DNA of 64,000 bases, from assembly GCA_020055645.1 (NCBI GenBank), contig CM034546.1, positions 11,904,001 through 11,968,000 on the forward strand, in the 5' to 3' direction. Below the pieces are notes generated by a model. That model searched no databases. It worked only from the letters and a program-made list of their open reading frames with translations, and was not told the origin of the DNA. Source of the DNA: Tomocerus qinae (lineage: Eukaryota; Arthropoda; Collembola; Entomobryomorpha; Tomoceridae). This document shows, one piece after another, positions 45,642-56,740 of this stretch (its first letter is position 1; every line of letters begins with the position of its first letter). The position numbers and the translations under genes are program-made.

Positions 45642-47046
45642 CTACAATTTGGGATAAGAAATGAGAAGGGATGTTACAATATTGAGCCCAGCATCGAAGC
45701 AGTCCAAAGTGTGCTTATGTTTCACTGCTTTAAAAACTCCGTACCTTACGCCAAATTCAGTTGTACTTGCCAGTACCTTTTGAAAATATCTTTTGTTAGG
45801 AATATCAGCTAACAATTCCATTTGCAAAGCATTCAAAGTGTCAGCGGAGCTTTTTCCACAGGAGGAATAGCAGAGTAACAGAAATAATAGACAAAATGCG
45901 CACAGGGGAAATATAGTGGCTAACAAAGCTAAGTGCACAAGATTATCAGAGCCTTGCCGTATAAGGGCGAACAAATCAAGTGACCCAAAAGACAATGCAT
46001 AATACAGTATGGCAGGAACAAAATATTTCAAAAGACTGTCGTTGAATAGTATGTTCAAAATCTGCACTCCGTTGTAGGTTCTTATTTTTTCTTGCAGGCT
46101 GGCGTTGCTTTCTCTGAATAGGGATTACAGCATACGATTAAAAAATGCATTCTATATTTATTTAATTCTATTGTAAATTATGAATTAATAATTGCAAACT
46201 TAGAACGGAATCAAATAAAGTAAATATTCTTAATTTTGCTTGCCTTACCGGATCATATACAAGTAGAAACATGTTCTGGCTGAGTATATATACGTAAATG
46301 CCAGCATTTGGAACATTACAAAATGTGAGGTTGCAATGACGACCCAAGTTTGTGTAAAGCTGACGATACTCAAAATATCTGCTCTATGAACGCCCATTTC
46401 TTTAAGAACAACGGCCACACTATGTTTTCCAGGAACAATAGAATTGACCAGGTACGAAGCCATCCATGAAGAGGTAATACAATTTCCAACAAAACATTTT
46501 GACAACAAAAATTCCATGTAAACGAAAAATTTGAATTTTTTCATTGATGTTTTTCGCCAACCTATTAGAGTGAAATAAAAATTGTAATACATGCTTTTTT
46601 GCTTTAAAAGTAATATTAGTTGTACCTTCATTTAGAATTGGAAATCCTTTTAGATTCAGTTGATTGAGGACATGCACCATTTCAGAACTCTTGCGCTGGA
46701 AATTGCGTGAAATAATGGCTGGCATTATCGCAGTTGACAAAACAAGGAAAATAAGAACCGTATTGAAGCTGATCGTGTCTTCGGATTTGAGAAGATTCCA
46801 AAATTGGACGGCCTCGTATACGATGAGGGCATATAAGGCTTTGTTGTGCAGGCTTAGTGCTGTGGGTTTTGAGGTTTGAAATAGTTTACTCGATTTATTG
46901 TATTTTATAGGAAGGAATCCTAAACTTAAATTAAAATAGTCCCCTATCCATTGTAATGCTTCATCTCCAGTTAAGTTTTCCGTACGTGGGAAGAATTTGG
47001 CTTTCATTTTATGTGGCAAATCACTAAGATTGGAAATAACTTTCAT
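45642..47046 (-). CDS. Gustatory receptor-type seven-transmembrane protein, three exons
   Basis: Exons 47046-46626, 46561-46249 and 46113-45642 join with GT-AG introns of 64 and 135 bp and matching phases, giving 401 codons, the usual size for insect-type GR/OR proteins. The N-terminus is cytoplasmic-like. Hydrophobic segments include NTVLIFLVLSTAIMPAII (TM2 area) in exon 1; ILSIVSFTQTWVVIATSHFV in exon 2; and LALLATIFPLCAFCLLFLLL plus LNIVTSLLISYP in exon 3. The multi-pass layout with a conserved short last segment fits 7tm_7 (ligand-gated cation channel, inverted 7-TM). The canonical C-terminal TYhhhhhQF motif is not obvious; the end reads NIVTSLLISYPKL. An alternative last splice at a GTAACATC site in the final segment cannot be excluded. 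It shares no sequence with the IR-like array beside it. Confidence 0.7.
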
Positions 47047-47469
47047 GCTGACTATTTTCCTAAATTTATAAATTTGATCACTCGTACTGCTTTAAATCAA
47101 AAAATCATTTTTAAATACAGATAATTCTTTGGCACATCTTTACAAAAATGTTTAGAAATATTATAAAGCTATTTAGGTGCAATTATAAATTACTTTTATA
47201 TTCAATGTTCTTGGTTTATCTTTCACTTGATCTACAAACTTGGGAGCATTTTCAGTATATGGTTTGGTAAAGAAAAGGTCTTGACCCTAGTTTGTTTTAA
47301 ATGGCATGGATAAACTATGCAATTGTTTGTCAGTTTAAAGAGTAACCACCTGCATGTGAAAACAGCCACTAAAATACCACGGAATATTATTTTATAATTA
47401 AAAAGCATAAAACAATTTACATGTTTGCCTTCATTTCAAATGTACAAGATAGTAAGTGCCTACCAGACA
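47047..47469. other. Upstream of the GR-type gene, no gene seen
   Basis: AT-rich sequence ending at the Penelope insertion site. It presumably includes the GR promoter. The insertion lies about 420 bp from the start codon. Confidence 0.5.
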
Positions 47470-47482
47470 TAATTATTTTTTA
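47470..47482. repeat. Target site duplication, left (13 bp)
   Basis: TAATTATTTTTTA, repeated at 54959-54971. The outer two bases on each side could also belong to the element, so the true length is 9-13 bp. Confidence 0.75.
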
Positions 47483-47567
47483 ATGATTTTATATGCTTCC
47501 AGCCTTTGATTTCATAATTCATTTTTGACGGAGAAAGGCTATTAATTATGATATATTTATTAAAATC

Positions 47568-47608
47568 GTTCAAGCTTTCGACAAAATTCTATTGTCATCC
47601 TCAGGAAC
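47568..47608 (-). ncRNA. Hammerhead-ribozyme-like motif, left end of copy A
   Basis: The minus strand reads GTTC, CTGAGGA, an unpaired T, a GACAA/TTGTC stem with a 7-nt loop, GAAA, GCTT, then GAAC. CUGANGA, stem II, GAAA and a UH site before the stem-I partner GAAC give the hammerhead core with almost no stem III, the minimal form reported for Penelope-like pseudo-LTRs. Confidence 0.5.
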
Positions 47609-47758
47609 TGGAGTTAACACTACAATTACATATATTAATGGATATAGGAGGAATATTATGTTATTTTAGTTTGTAACAGAAAATATTAGACAAATGAACA
47701 ATAAACAAATAGTAGGTAGCCAGGTTACAAATTCAATCAGTTTTAGATGCTGTAAGAC

Positions 47759-50180
47759 CTAAAGAATGGATTCTAATAGAGATGACCATAGCGGATTTAG
47801 AGATAAACCTGAATCCAGATTCATCGTTTGTGCTTTTGAACGGATGTACAAACCTTCTTTGACTTTCCTAATGAATGGGTTTGCTTCTTTATCAATTAGT
47901 TGTATAGACGGAGCATTTTTGATGTGTGTTTCATTTTCAGCGAAATGTAGGGCAACTGCTGAAGATAATACTCGATTATGACGTATATCAGCCAAATGTT
48001 CTTTAAATCTAACATTATAATCTCTTCCAGTTTCTCCTATATAGCTTAATTGACAATCTTCGCATTTTAATTCATAAATTCCTGAATTGATTTTTTTGGG
48101 TTGATCTTTATGGTTACAGAGTTTACTGTAGAGTTTGGGTCCAGGGTAGTAGCCAAAATCAGAATCTAGTTCCGACTGTATAACTTTAGTTATCTTTTTT
48201 GTAGCATTGCCAATAAACGGTAGAATTAGACGTTTTCTGTATTCCTTATTACCATTTTGTGAGTTGCTTATTCTTGATTTTTGAACTTTAATTCTGGAGT
48301 CTATTAAATTGATAGGATAATTGTTATTTATGAGAGCCTTCGTTATATGTTCAATTCCTTCATCGATATGTATGTCTTCGCAAATTTTGAGAGCTCGGTA
48401 AACCAGACTGTCTATTACTGAAATTTTGTGACAAAGAGGATGGTAAGAGTTGAAGTTGAGATATCTATCTGTGTGTGTTGCTTTTCTATAGACTTTGTGA
48501 CCAATTCCATCATTTTTTCGGTATAATAATATATCAAGAAACGGTAATTGTCCATTATTTTCTGTCTCAGAAGTGAATTGGATTGAAGGGTGATAACTAT
48601 TTATATCAACTAGAATATCCTTTTGTTTGTCTTTGTCCACTATTGCCAAAGTATCATCTACATACCTCCTCCAAAAAGATATATTCGGATGGTTAATGAT
48701 TACTTCTGTCTCTAATTTTTGTAGAAATAATTCACTGAAAATTTGGGGATATAGGTGAACCCATAGCATTCCCGTCAAGTTGCAAATATAGATCATTTCT
48801 CCAACTAAAGTATGTACCTTCTAGACAAAGGCTAAGGAGATTTAAAATATCTTCAGAATCTAGATGGGTAACAGATTTCCACTTTGAAGTTTCATCCAAA
48901 AGCGATTTGACGTATATGACTGTCTCTTTGATAGGGACTTTTGTGAATAGGGAAACTACATCATAAGATACCATTATATCTTTTTCAGTTAGTTTTATAC
49001 TGTTAATGTCCGAAATAAGATCATATGAATTCTTAATTGGTAAGGAATCATTGGAGATTAGAGATGTCAATATCGGTTTTAAGAAAATAGCTAAATTATA
49101 GCTTGGAGAATCTCTGAAGTCGACAATCGGACGTAGTGGAATATTGTTCTTGTGAATTTTTGGAGATCCATAAAAAATTGGACATTTATAAGTTGATTTT
49201 GATATAAAATCTTTGTTATATTTTGATATTTTTTCCTGTTTGAATAATGTACTGCATTGTGTCCTAATTCTTTTCCCTTGGTTTTCAGTGGGGTCCTTTT
49301 GAATTTTCTTGTACGGACCTTCATTTAGCATTTGGATGATTTTGTCATCGTATTCATTTTTATTTATGATAACTGTGGCATTACCCTTATCTGCTTTGCA
49401 AATTACGATTGTTGGATCTGATTTTAAGGATGTACAGACAGAATTGATTTTTAATAAGGTTTTATCTGGTTGTTTCTTTCTGACTTCGGTTTTTAGTATT
49501 GAACTAATTTTGTCGCGAATTTGATCTTTTATATTTTCTTCTGTCTTTTCATACCGAGACAGATGACTTTCCACATTCGTAATTATTTGAAAAATGGCAT
49601 TTCGATTATTTTTATGAGGAGTAGCATAATTAAGACCTAATTTGAGTATTGTTGTTTCTTCATCTGTCAGAATTCTCTTACTCAGGTTAATGACTGTATT
49701 ATTTTCGGATGGACTTGTTTCTCTTTTCATTTTGTAGATAAAAAGTGAGTCGAATTTTCTCATCTGAGTAGTTTTGATTATGTTATTTAGTTTCCGGCAG
49801 TTATACGAAATTAATTGAAATAGATATGGCCATAGAATAGTGTAAAATCTTCCGCAATAAACTTTGGATTTTGAAACTTCTTGATCAATTTTGTGAAGTT
49901 CATTATATTTTTGACGATATAATTCCTTCACCATTCTTAAATTGTGACGCTCCGTTAGTTTGTTCATACATGGTGAGTTGAATTGTGGAGCCACTATTCT
50001 TAATCCTTTAGGTATAATACCATTATTATAGCATCTCTTGAGGAAAATGATATCATTTTGTAACCTAACTTGCTTCAAAAAAATTGTTTCAATCTTCCTT
50101 ATTCTACTAAAGTCAAACACCCCGTAGTGTAATCGAAATAATGATTTTATATGCTTCCAGCCTTTGATTTCATAATTCAT
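47759..50180 (-). pseudogene. Penelope-like RT/GIY-YIG protein, copy A (one frameshift)
   Basis: The start is taken at the ATG of MNYEIKGWKHIKSL (50180); the open frame continues upstream only by a TTG. The N-terminal Penelope domain (FLKRCYNNGIIPKGL) is followed by RT: GSPKIHKNNIPLRPIVDF, ISYDVVSLFTKVP-type motif A (MVSYDVVSLFTKVPIKE), YLQLDGNAMGSPISP, then FWRRYVDDTLAIV (catalytic YVDD) and LPFLDILLYRKNDG. The C-terminal GIY-YIG nuclease has YELKCEDCQLSYIGETGRD and RFKEHLADIRHN. One extra A/T at 48742-48744 (AAATTTT where copy B has AATTTT) shifts the frame between AMGSPISP and YVDD. All downstream residues are open in the second frame (48796-47759). Confidence 0.9.
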
Positions 50181-50225
50181 TTTTGACGGAGAAAGGCTAC
50201 TAATTATGATATATTTATTAAAATC

Positions 50226-50266
50226 GTTCAAGCTTTCGACAAAATTCTATTGTCATCCTCAGGAAC
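50226..50266 (-). ncRNA. Hammerhead-ribozyme-like motif, A/B shared pseudo-LTR
   Basis: Same 41-nt layout as 47568-47608, with identical core residues. It lies between the stop of copy B and the start of copy A. Confidence 0.5.
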
Positions 50267-50416
50267 TGGAGTTAACACTACAATTACATATATTAATGGA
50301 TATAGGAGGAATATTATGTTATTTTAGTTTGTAACAGAAAATATTAGACAAATGAACAATAAACAAATAGTAGGTAGCCAGGTTACAAATTCAATCAGTT
50401 TTAGATGCTGTAAGAC

Positions 50417-51881
50417 CTAAAGAATGGATTCTAATAGAGATGACCATAGCGGATTTAGAGATAAACCTGAATCCAGATTCATCGTTTGTGCTTTTGAACG
50501 GATGTACAAACCTTCTTTGACTTTCCTAATGAATGGGTTTGCTTCTTTATCAATTAGTTGTATAGACGGAGCATTTTTGATGTGTGTTTCATTTTCAGCG
50601 AAATGTAGGGCAACTGCTGAAGATAATACTCGATTATGACGTATATCAGCCAAATGTTCTTTAAATCTAACATTATAATCTCTTCCAGTTTCTCCTATAT
50701 AGCTTAATTGACAATCTTCGCATTTTAATTCATAAATTCCTGAATTGATTTTTTTGGGTTGATCTTTATGGTTACAGAGTTTACTGTAGAGTTTGGGTCC
50801 AGGGTAGTAGCCAAAATCAGAATCTAGTTCCGACTGTATAACTTTAGTTATCTTTTTTGTAGCATTGCCAATAAACGGTAGAATTAGACGTTTTCTGTAT
50901 TCCTTATTACCATTTTGTGAGTTGCTTATTCTTGATTTTTTGAACTTTAATTCTGGAGTCTATTAAATTGATAGGATAATTGTTATTTATGAGAGCCTTC
51001 GTTATATGTTCAATTTCTTCATCGATATGTATGTCTTCGCAAATTTTGAGAGCTCGGTAAACCAGACTGTCTATTACTGAAATTTTGTGACAAAGAGGAT
51101 GGTAAGAGTTGAAGTTGAGATATCTATCTGTGTGTGTTGCTTTTCTATAGACTTTGTGACCAATTCCATCATTTTTTCGGTATAATAATATATCAAGAAA
51201 CGGTAATTGTCCATTATTTTCTGTCTCAGAAGTGAATTGGATTGAAGGGTGATAACTATTTATATCAACTAGAATATCCTTTTGTTTGTCTTTGTCCACT
51301 ATTGCCAAAGTATCATCTACATACCTCCTCCAAAAAGATATATTCGGATGGTTAATGATTACTTCTGTCTCTAATTTTTGTAGAAATAATTCACTGAAAA
51401 TTGGGGATATAGGTGAACCCATAGCATTCCCGTCAAGTTGCAAATATAGATCATTTCTCCAACTAAAGTATGTACCTTCTAGACAAAGGCTAAGGAGATT
51501 TAAAATATCTTCAGAATCTAGATGGGTAACAGATTTCCACTTTGAAGTTTCATCCAAAAGCGATTTGACGTATATGACTGTCTCTTTGATAGTGACTTTT
51601 GTGAATAGGGAAACTACATCATAAGATACCATTATATCTTTTTCAGTTAGTTTTATACTGTTAATGTCCGAAATAAGATCATATGAATTCTTAATTGATA
51701 AGGAATCATTGGAGATTAGAGATGTCAATATCGGTTTTAAGAAAATAGCTAAATTATAGCTTGGAGAATCTCTGAAGTCGACAATCGGACGTAGTGGAAT
51801 ATTGTTCTTGTGAATTTTTGGAGATCCATAAAAAATTGGACATTTATAAGTTGATTTTGATATAAAATCTTTGTTATATTT
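50417..51881 (-). pseudogene. Penelope-like RT/GIY-YIG protein, copy B (5'-truncated, one frameshift)
   Basis: Begins within the RT, at the YNKDFISKSTYKCPIFYGSP region; everything upstream is missing. It is in frame through AMGSPISPIFSELFLQKLE, where copies A and C are shifted, and contains YVDD and LPFLDILLYRKNDG. A T6 run at 50936-50941 (T5 in A and C) then shifts the frame, ending it at 50907. The GIY-YIG domain resumes in another frame to 50417. The left half of B therefore preserves the correct reading of the region broken in A and C. Confidence 0.9.
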
Positions 51882-51888
51882 CTTCATT
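51882..51888. other. Inversion junction between copies B and C
   Basis: Seven nucleotides (CTTCATT) that match neither copy separate the truncated head of minus-strand copy B from the plus-strand pseudo-LTR of copy C. This is the expected footprint of an untemplated or template-switch join. Confidence 0.7.
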
Positions 51889-52302
51889 CACACATCAAAA
51901 ATGCTCCGTCTATACAACTAATTGATAAAGAAGCAAACCCATTCATTAGGAAAGTCAAAGAAGGTTTGTACATCCGTTCAAAAGCACAAACGATGAATCT
52001 GGATTCAGGTTTATCTCTAAATCCGCTATGGTCATCTCTATTAGAATCCATTCTTTAGGTCTTACAGCATCTAAAACTGATTGAATTTGTAACCTGGCTA
52101 CCTACTATTTGTTTATTGTTCATTTGTCTAATATTTTCTGTTACAAACTAAAATAACATAATATTCCTCCTATATCCATTAATATATGTAATTGTAGTGT
52201 TAACTCCAGTTCCTGAGGATGACAATAGAATTTTGTCGAAAGCTTGAACGATTTTAATAAATATATCATAATTAATAGCCTTTCTCCGTCAAAAATGAAT
52301 TA
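51889..52302 (+). repeat. Pseudo-LTR of copy C, 5' side (414 bp)
   Basis: Matches 54547-54960 at a constant offset of 2658. It contains the last codons of a GIY-YIG protein, the 3' UTR, the ribozyme-like motif, and the first codons of the next copy, so it is the tail of a tandem partner. Confidence 0.85.
52209..52249 (+). ncRNA. Hammerhead-ribozyme-like motif, 5' pseudo-LTR of copy C
   Basis: CTGAGGA at 52213-52219, GAAA at 52238-52241, flanking GTTC/GAAC pair at 52209-52212 and 52246-52249. It ends about 45 nt before the RT start codon, so cleavage would set the RNA 5' end just upstream of the ORF. Confidence 0.5.
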
Positions 52303-54716
52303 TGAAATCAAAGGCTGGAAGCATATAAAATCATTATTTCGATTACACTACGGGGTGTTTGACTTTAGTAGAATAAGGAAGATTGAAACAATTTTTTTGA
52401 AGCAAGTTAGGTTACAAAATGATATCATTTTCCTCAAGAGATGCTATAATAATGGTATTATACCTAAAGGATTAAGAATAGTGGCTCCACAATTCAACTC
52501 ACCATGTATGAACAAACTAACGGAGCGTCACAATTTAAGAATGGTGAAGGAATTATATCGTCAAAAATATAAGGAACTTCACAAAATTGATCAAGAAGTT
52601 TCAAAATCCAAAGTTTATTGCGGAAGATTTTACACTATTCTATGGCCATATCTATTTCAATTAATTTCGTATAACTGCCGGAAACTAAATAACATAATCA
52701 AAACTACTCAGATGAGAAAATTCGACTCACTTTTTATCTACAAAATGAAAAGAGAAACAAGTCCATCCGAAAATAATACAGTCATTAACCTGAGTAAGAG
52801 AATTCTGACAGATGAAGAAACAACAATACTCAAATTAGGTCTTAATTATGCTACTCCTCATAAAAATAATCGAAATGCCATTTTTCAAATAATTACGAAT
52901 GTGGAAAGTCATCTGTCTCGGTATGAAAAGACAGAAGAAAATATAAAAGATCAAATTCGCGACAAAATTAGTTCAATACTAAAAACCGAAGTCAGAAAGA
53001 AACAACCAGATAAAACCTTATTAAAAATCAATTCTGTCTGTACATCCTTAAAATCAGATCCAACAATCGTAATTTGCAAAGCAGATAAGGGTAATGCCAC
53101 AGTTATCATAAATAAAAATGAATACGATGACAAAATCATCCAAATGCTAAATGAAGGTCCGTACAAGAAAATTCAAAAGGACCCCACTGAAAACCAAGGG
53201 AAAAGAATTAGGACACAATGCAGTACATTATTCAAACAGGAAAAAATATCAAAATATAACAAAGATTTTATATCAAAATCAACTTATAAATGTCCAATTT
53301 TTTATGGATCTCCAAAAATTCACAAGAACAATATTCCACTACGTCCGATTGTCGACTTCAGAGATTCTCCAAGCTATAATTTAGCTATTTTCTTAAAACC
53401 GATATTGACATCTCTAATCTCCAATGATTCCTTATCAATTAAGAATTCATATGATCTTATTTCGGACATTAACAGTATAAAACTAACTGAAAAAGATATG
53501 ATGGTATCTTATGATGTAGTTTCCCTATTCACAAAAGTCCCTATCAAAGAGACAGTCATATACGTCAAATCGCTTTTGGATGAAACTTCAAAGTGGAAAT
53601 CTGTTACCCATCTAGATTCTGAAGATATTTTAAATCTCCTTAGCCTTTGTCTAGAAGGTACATACTTTAGTTGGAGAAATGATCTATATTTGCAACTTGA
53701 CGGGAATGCTATGGGTTCACCTATATCCCCAAATTTTCAGTGAATTATTTCTACAAAAATTAGAGACAGAAGTAATCATTAACCATCCGAATATATCTTT
53801 TTGGAGGAGGTATGTAGATGATACTTTGGCAATAGTGGACAAAGACAAACAAAAGGATATTCTAGTTGATATAAATAGTTATCACCCTTCAATCCAATTC
53901 ACTTCTGAGACAGAAAATAATGGACAGTTACCGTTTCTTGATATATTATTATACCGAAAAAATGATGGAATTGGTCACAAAGTCTATAGAAAAGCAACAC
54001 ACACAGATAGATATCTCAACTTCAACTCTTACCATCCTCTTTGTCACAAAATTTCAGTAATAGACAGTCTGGTTTACCGAGCTCTCAAAATTTGCGAAGA
54101 CATACATATCGATGAAGAAATTGAACATATAACGAAGGCTCTCATAAATAACAATTATCCTATCAATTTAATAGACTCCAGAATTAAAGTTCAAAAATCA
54201 AGAATAAGCAACTCACAAAATGGTAATAAGGAATACAGAAAACGTCTAATTCTACCGTTTATTGGCAATGCTACAAAAAAGATAACTAAAGTTATACAGT
54301 CGGAACTAGATTCTGATTTTGGCTACTACCCTGGACCCAAACTCTACAGTAAACTCTGTAACCATAAAGATCAACCCAAAAAAATCAATTCAGGAATTTA
54401 TGAATTAAAATGCGAAGATTGTCAATTAAGCTATATAGGAGAAACTGGAAGAGATTATAATGTTAGATTTAAAGAACATTTGGCGGATATACGTCATAAT
54501 CGAGTATTATCTTCAGCAGTTGCCCTACATTTCGCTGAAAATGAAACACACATCAAAAATGCTCCGTCTATACAACTAATTGATAAAGAAGCAAACCCAT
54601 TCATTAGGAAAGTCAAAGAAGGTTTGTACATCCGTTCAAAAGCACAAACGATGAATCTGGATTCAGGTTTATCTCTAAATCCGCTATGGTCATCTCTATT
54701 AGAATCCATTCTTTAG
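52295..54716 (+). pseudogene. Penelope-like RT/GIY-YIG protein, copy C (one frameshift)
   Basis: Same protein as copy A in plus orientation, from the ATG at 52295. The first frame runs to 53743 and includes the N-terminal domain, GSPKIHKNNIPLRPIVDF, MVSYDVVSLFTKVPIKE and AMGSPISP. The extra nucleotide at 53731-53733 (CCCCAAATTTT) then shifts it. The second frame (53679-54716) carries YVDD, LPFLDILLYRKNDG and the GIY-YIG nuclease with paired cysteines (CEDC) ahead of SYIGETGRD. The shift is identical to that in copy A, so it was present in the common template. Penelope-like elements use target-primed reverse transcription with a GIY-YIG nick. This copy should be dead unless the shift is bypassed. 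Confidence 0.9.
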
Positions 54717-54960
54717 GTCTTACAGCATCTAAAACTGATTGAATTTGTAACCTGGCTACCTACTATTTGTTTATTGTTCATTTGTCTAATATTTTCTGTT
54801 ACAAACTAAAATAACATAATATTCCTCCTATATCCATTAATATATGTAATTGTAGTGTTAACTCCAGTTCCTGAGGATGACAATAGAATTTTGTCGAAAG
54901 CTTGAACGATTTTAATAAATATATCATAATTAATAGCCTTTCTCCGTCAAAAATGAATTA
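54547..54960 (+). repeat. Pseudo-LTR of copy C, 3' side
   Basis: Direct repeat of 51889-52302, ending at AATGAATTA just inside the right target duplication. Confidence 0.85.
54867..54907 (+). ncRNA. Hammerhead-ribozyme-like motif, 3' pseudo-LTR of copy C
   Basis: CTGAGGA at 54871-54877 and GAAC at 54904-54907, identical in layout to the other three copies. Confidence 0.5.
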
Positions 54961-54971
54961 ATTATTTTTTA
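54959..54971. repeat. Target site duplication, right (13 bp)
   Basis: TAATTATTTTTTA, identical to 47470-47482. Confidence 0.75.
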
Positions 54972-56740
54972 CTTATGCTGCTAGAAGTCTTTTAGTTTCT
55001 TATGGGCACTAAAATTTTACTTCATTGACCTTTTGTATAAAATGAATTTTAAATAACATTTAAAGTAAAACTGTCATTTCTACGTCAATGTCTAGCATAA
55101 ATATTTAACAGAGTGATAGTGATAGTCCTTTACCTATATATACTTTATTGAGAATATCAGCGAATGTATTTCCTTTCTGTATGTCTTTTCGTGTTCTAAG
55201 TTTATAATGAATAAAGTGACAATGTTTTTAGAGTAGTATCTATCTGTAATGATCACTTATTGATCACATTTTAATTTCATTCCACTGATTATGTTGCACT
55301 TAAAAGTATCATGATCTTACTTTCAAGGTGTATTAACCAAACACATTGAATTTTAATACAGTATCAGTATCGACGTCTTAAGACACTGGAAATCGAAGAA
55401 CTGTGAATTCCATTATGACGATGACGGAGTACGAAAAAGCAACTAAATTTATTATTCAGAGTAAATTTAATCGTTTTTTAGATAATTTTCGCTTAGACGC
55501 GAGGTGATTAAAAATAAATCCAAGTTCCATTACAGAATATTACAATATTTACGATCCCACTGAGTTGGAAAAAGTATAGCTATTATATATTTTTTATGGA
55601 TGGGAATATCTCACAAGAAATACTTACACGCTACTGTAGCTATAAATGTTATTCTTTCATATTGATCTTGTGGGAATGTTTTTAATTTCAGAAGTATATT
55701 CGCCAATATCCCCAATCCGTATATAAACCTGGACTTATTCATTAATCATTACTTCCTTGCTTTCGTAAGACGCTAAAACTGGTTTTAATGTAATGTGATT
55801 TCTTCATTCTATTTTACTATTGATTTATGTGACATTGGCGATGGTATTGAAAGTAAATGCCAATGTATTTTTAGCAGGCTTAAAAAGTGTTAACTATATT
55901 AGGGATAACGCATTGAATTGGGTTTGAAAATCATTAGGAATCGATCTAATATTATTATTGAACTGAAACCTATAAGCTTGTGCTGTGCTATTATTATTAC
56001 AATGTAATGATATAAATAGAAATAGGATATGGCGAGTTTATAAGGTTTGGTATAATCCCTTACCCAGTTTGCAATATCCAATGTAAATCAAAAAATCAAA
56101 ACAAAATGTTATGAAACTTTAAAATTTTCCATAATTTCAATTCTAATTAACCTGCAATGTTGCATTTATATTTTATATTATGAATAAGTGCATTGTAGTA
56201 AATTAAGATGAAACTCTCATTAAATGTACACTATCAAATCTTAGGTTCACAGATTCGCTGCGTGCGACATATACGGGAGATTGCTGGTTTTCAAAAATAC
56301 ATAAGTCCCTATTTATAACACTGACTCCTATACCGTAGACCGTAGTCTAAAGTAACCAACACTCATGTATTAATTCATTTGAAAAAGAGAGAACAAAAAG
56401 TACGTTAATGAGAGTCTTAGTAATTCTTAGTTATGTTAGTATGTCTGTACTAGTTTTTAATAGCTGTTTAAAGTTTTAAAAAAGAACGAATAAAGCTCAA
56501 TAGCAGTTTTTAGCAAGGTAATTTTAATACGAATATATAGCGTAGAAAAAATATTTTTGGAAGCATGCAAACACGTGACTAATTATTGAACGGTTACAAT
56601 TAACTTGTTTAAACTTATACTACTACGTACTTAATACGAACATTGTGAACTAATTTTTATATTCTTTGAATTTTTATACTTACAAAAGTTTTCCTAGATA
56701 GCCATGCTGAGCATTCCGTTGACAAGACAAATAAATTGAA
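54972..56740. other. Intergenic, no gene seen
   Basis: About 1.8 kb of AT-rich sequence with no supported frame and no recognised repeat. It includes the 3' UTR of Rad17 at its right end. Confidence 0.6.

Larger units (their letters stand above)
47470..54971. mobile_element. Compound Penelope-like element insertion (A, B, C copies)
   Basis: A 7.5-kb structure bounded by one 13-bp direct duplication. From the left: minus-strand copy A with its end repeat; minus-strand copy B, 5'-truncated, joined in tandem so that A and B share one pseudo-LTR; a 7-nt junction (51882-51888); a plus-strand 414-bp pseudo-LTR; and plus-strand copy C with a second pseudo-LTR. Tandem and inverted, 5'-truncated arrangements of this type are characteristic of Penelope-like elements. 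Copies are nearly identical, so the insertion is young. Confidence 0.9.

Noticed and set aside
45489-45812. 107-codon plus-strand frame
   Set aside because: Mostly antisense to the last exon of the GR-type gene, whose splice phases are consistent.
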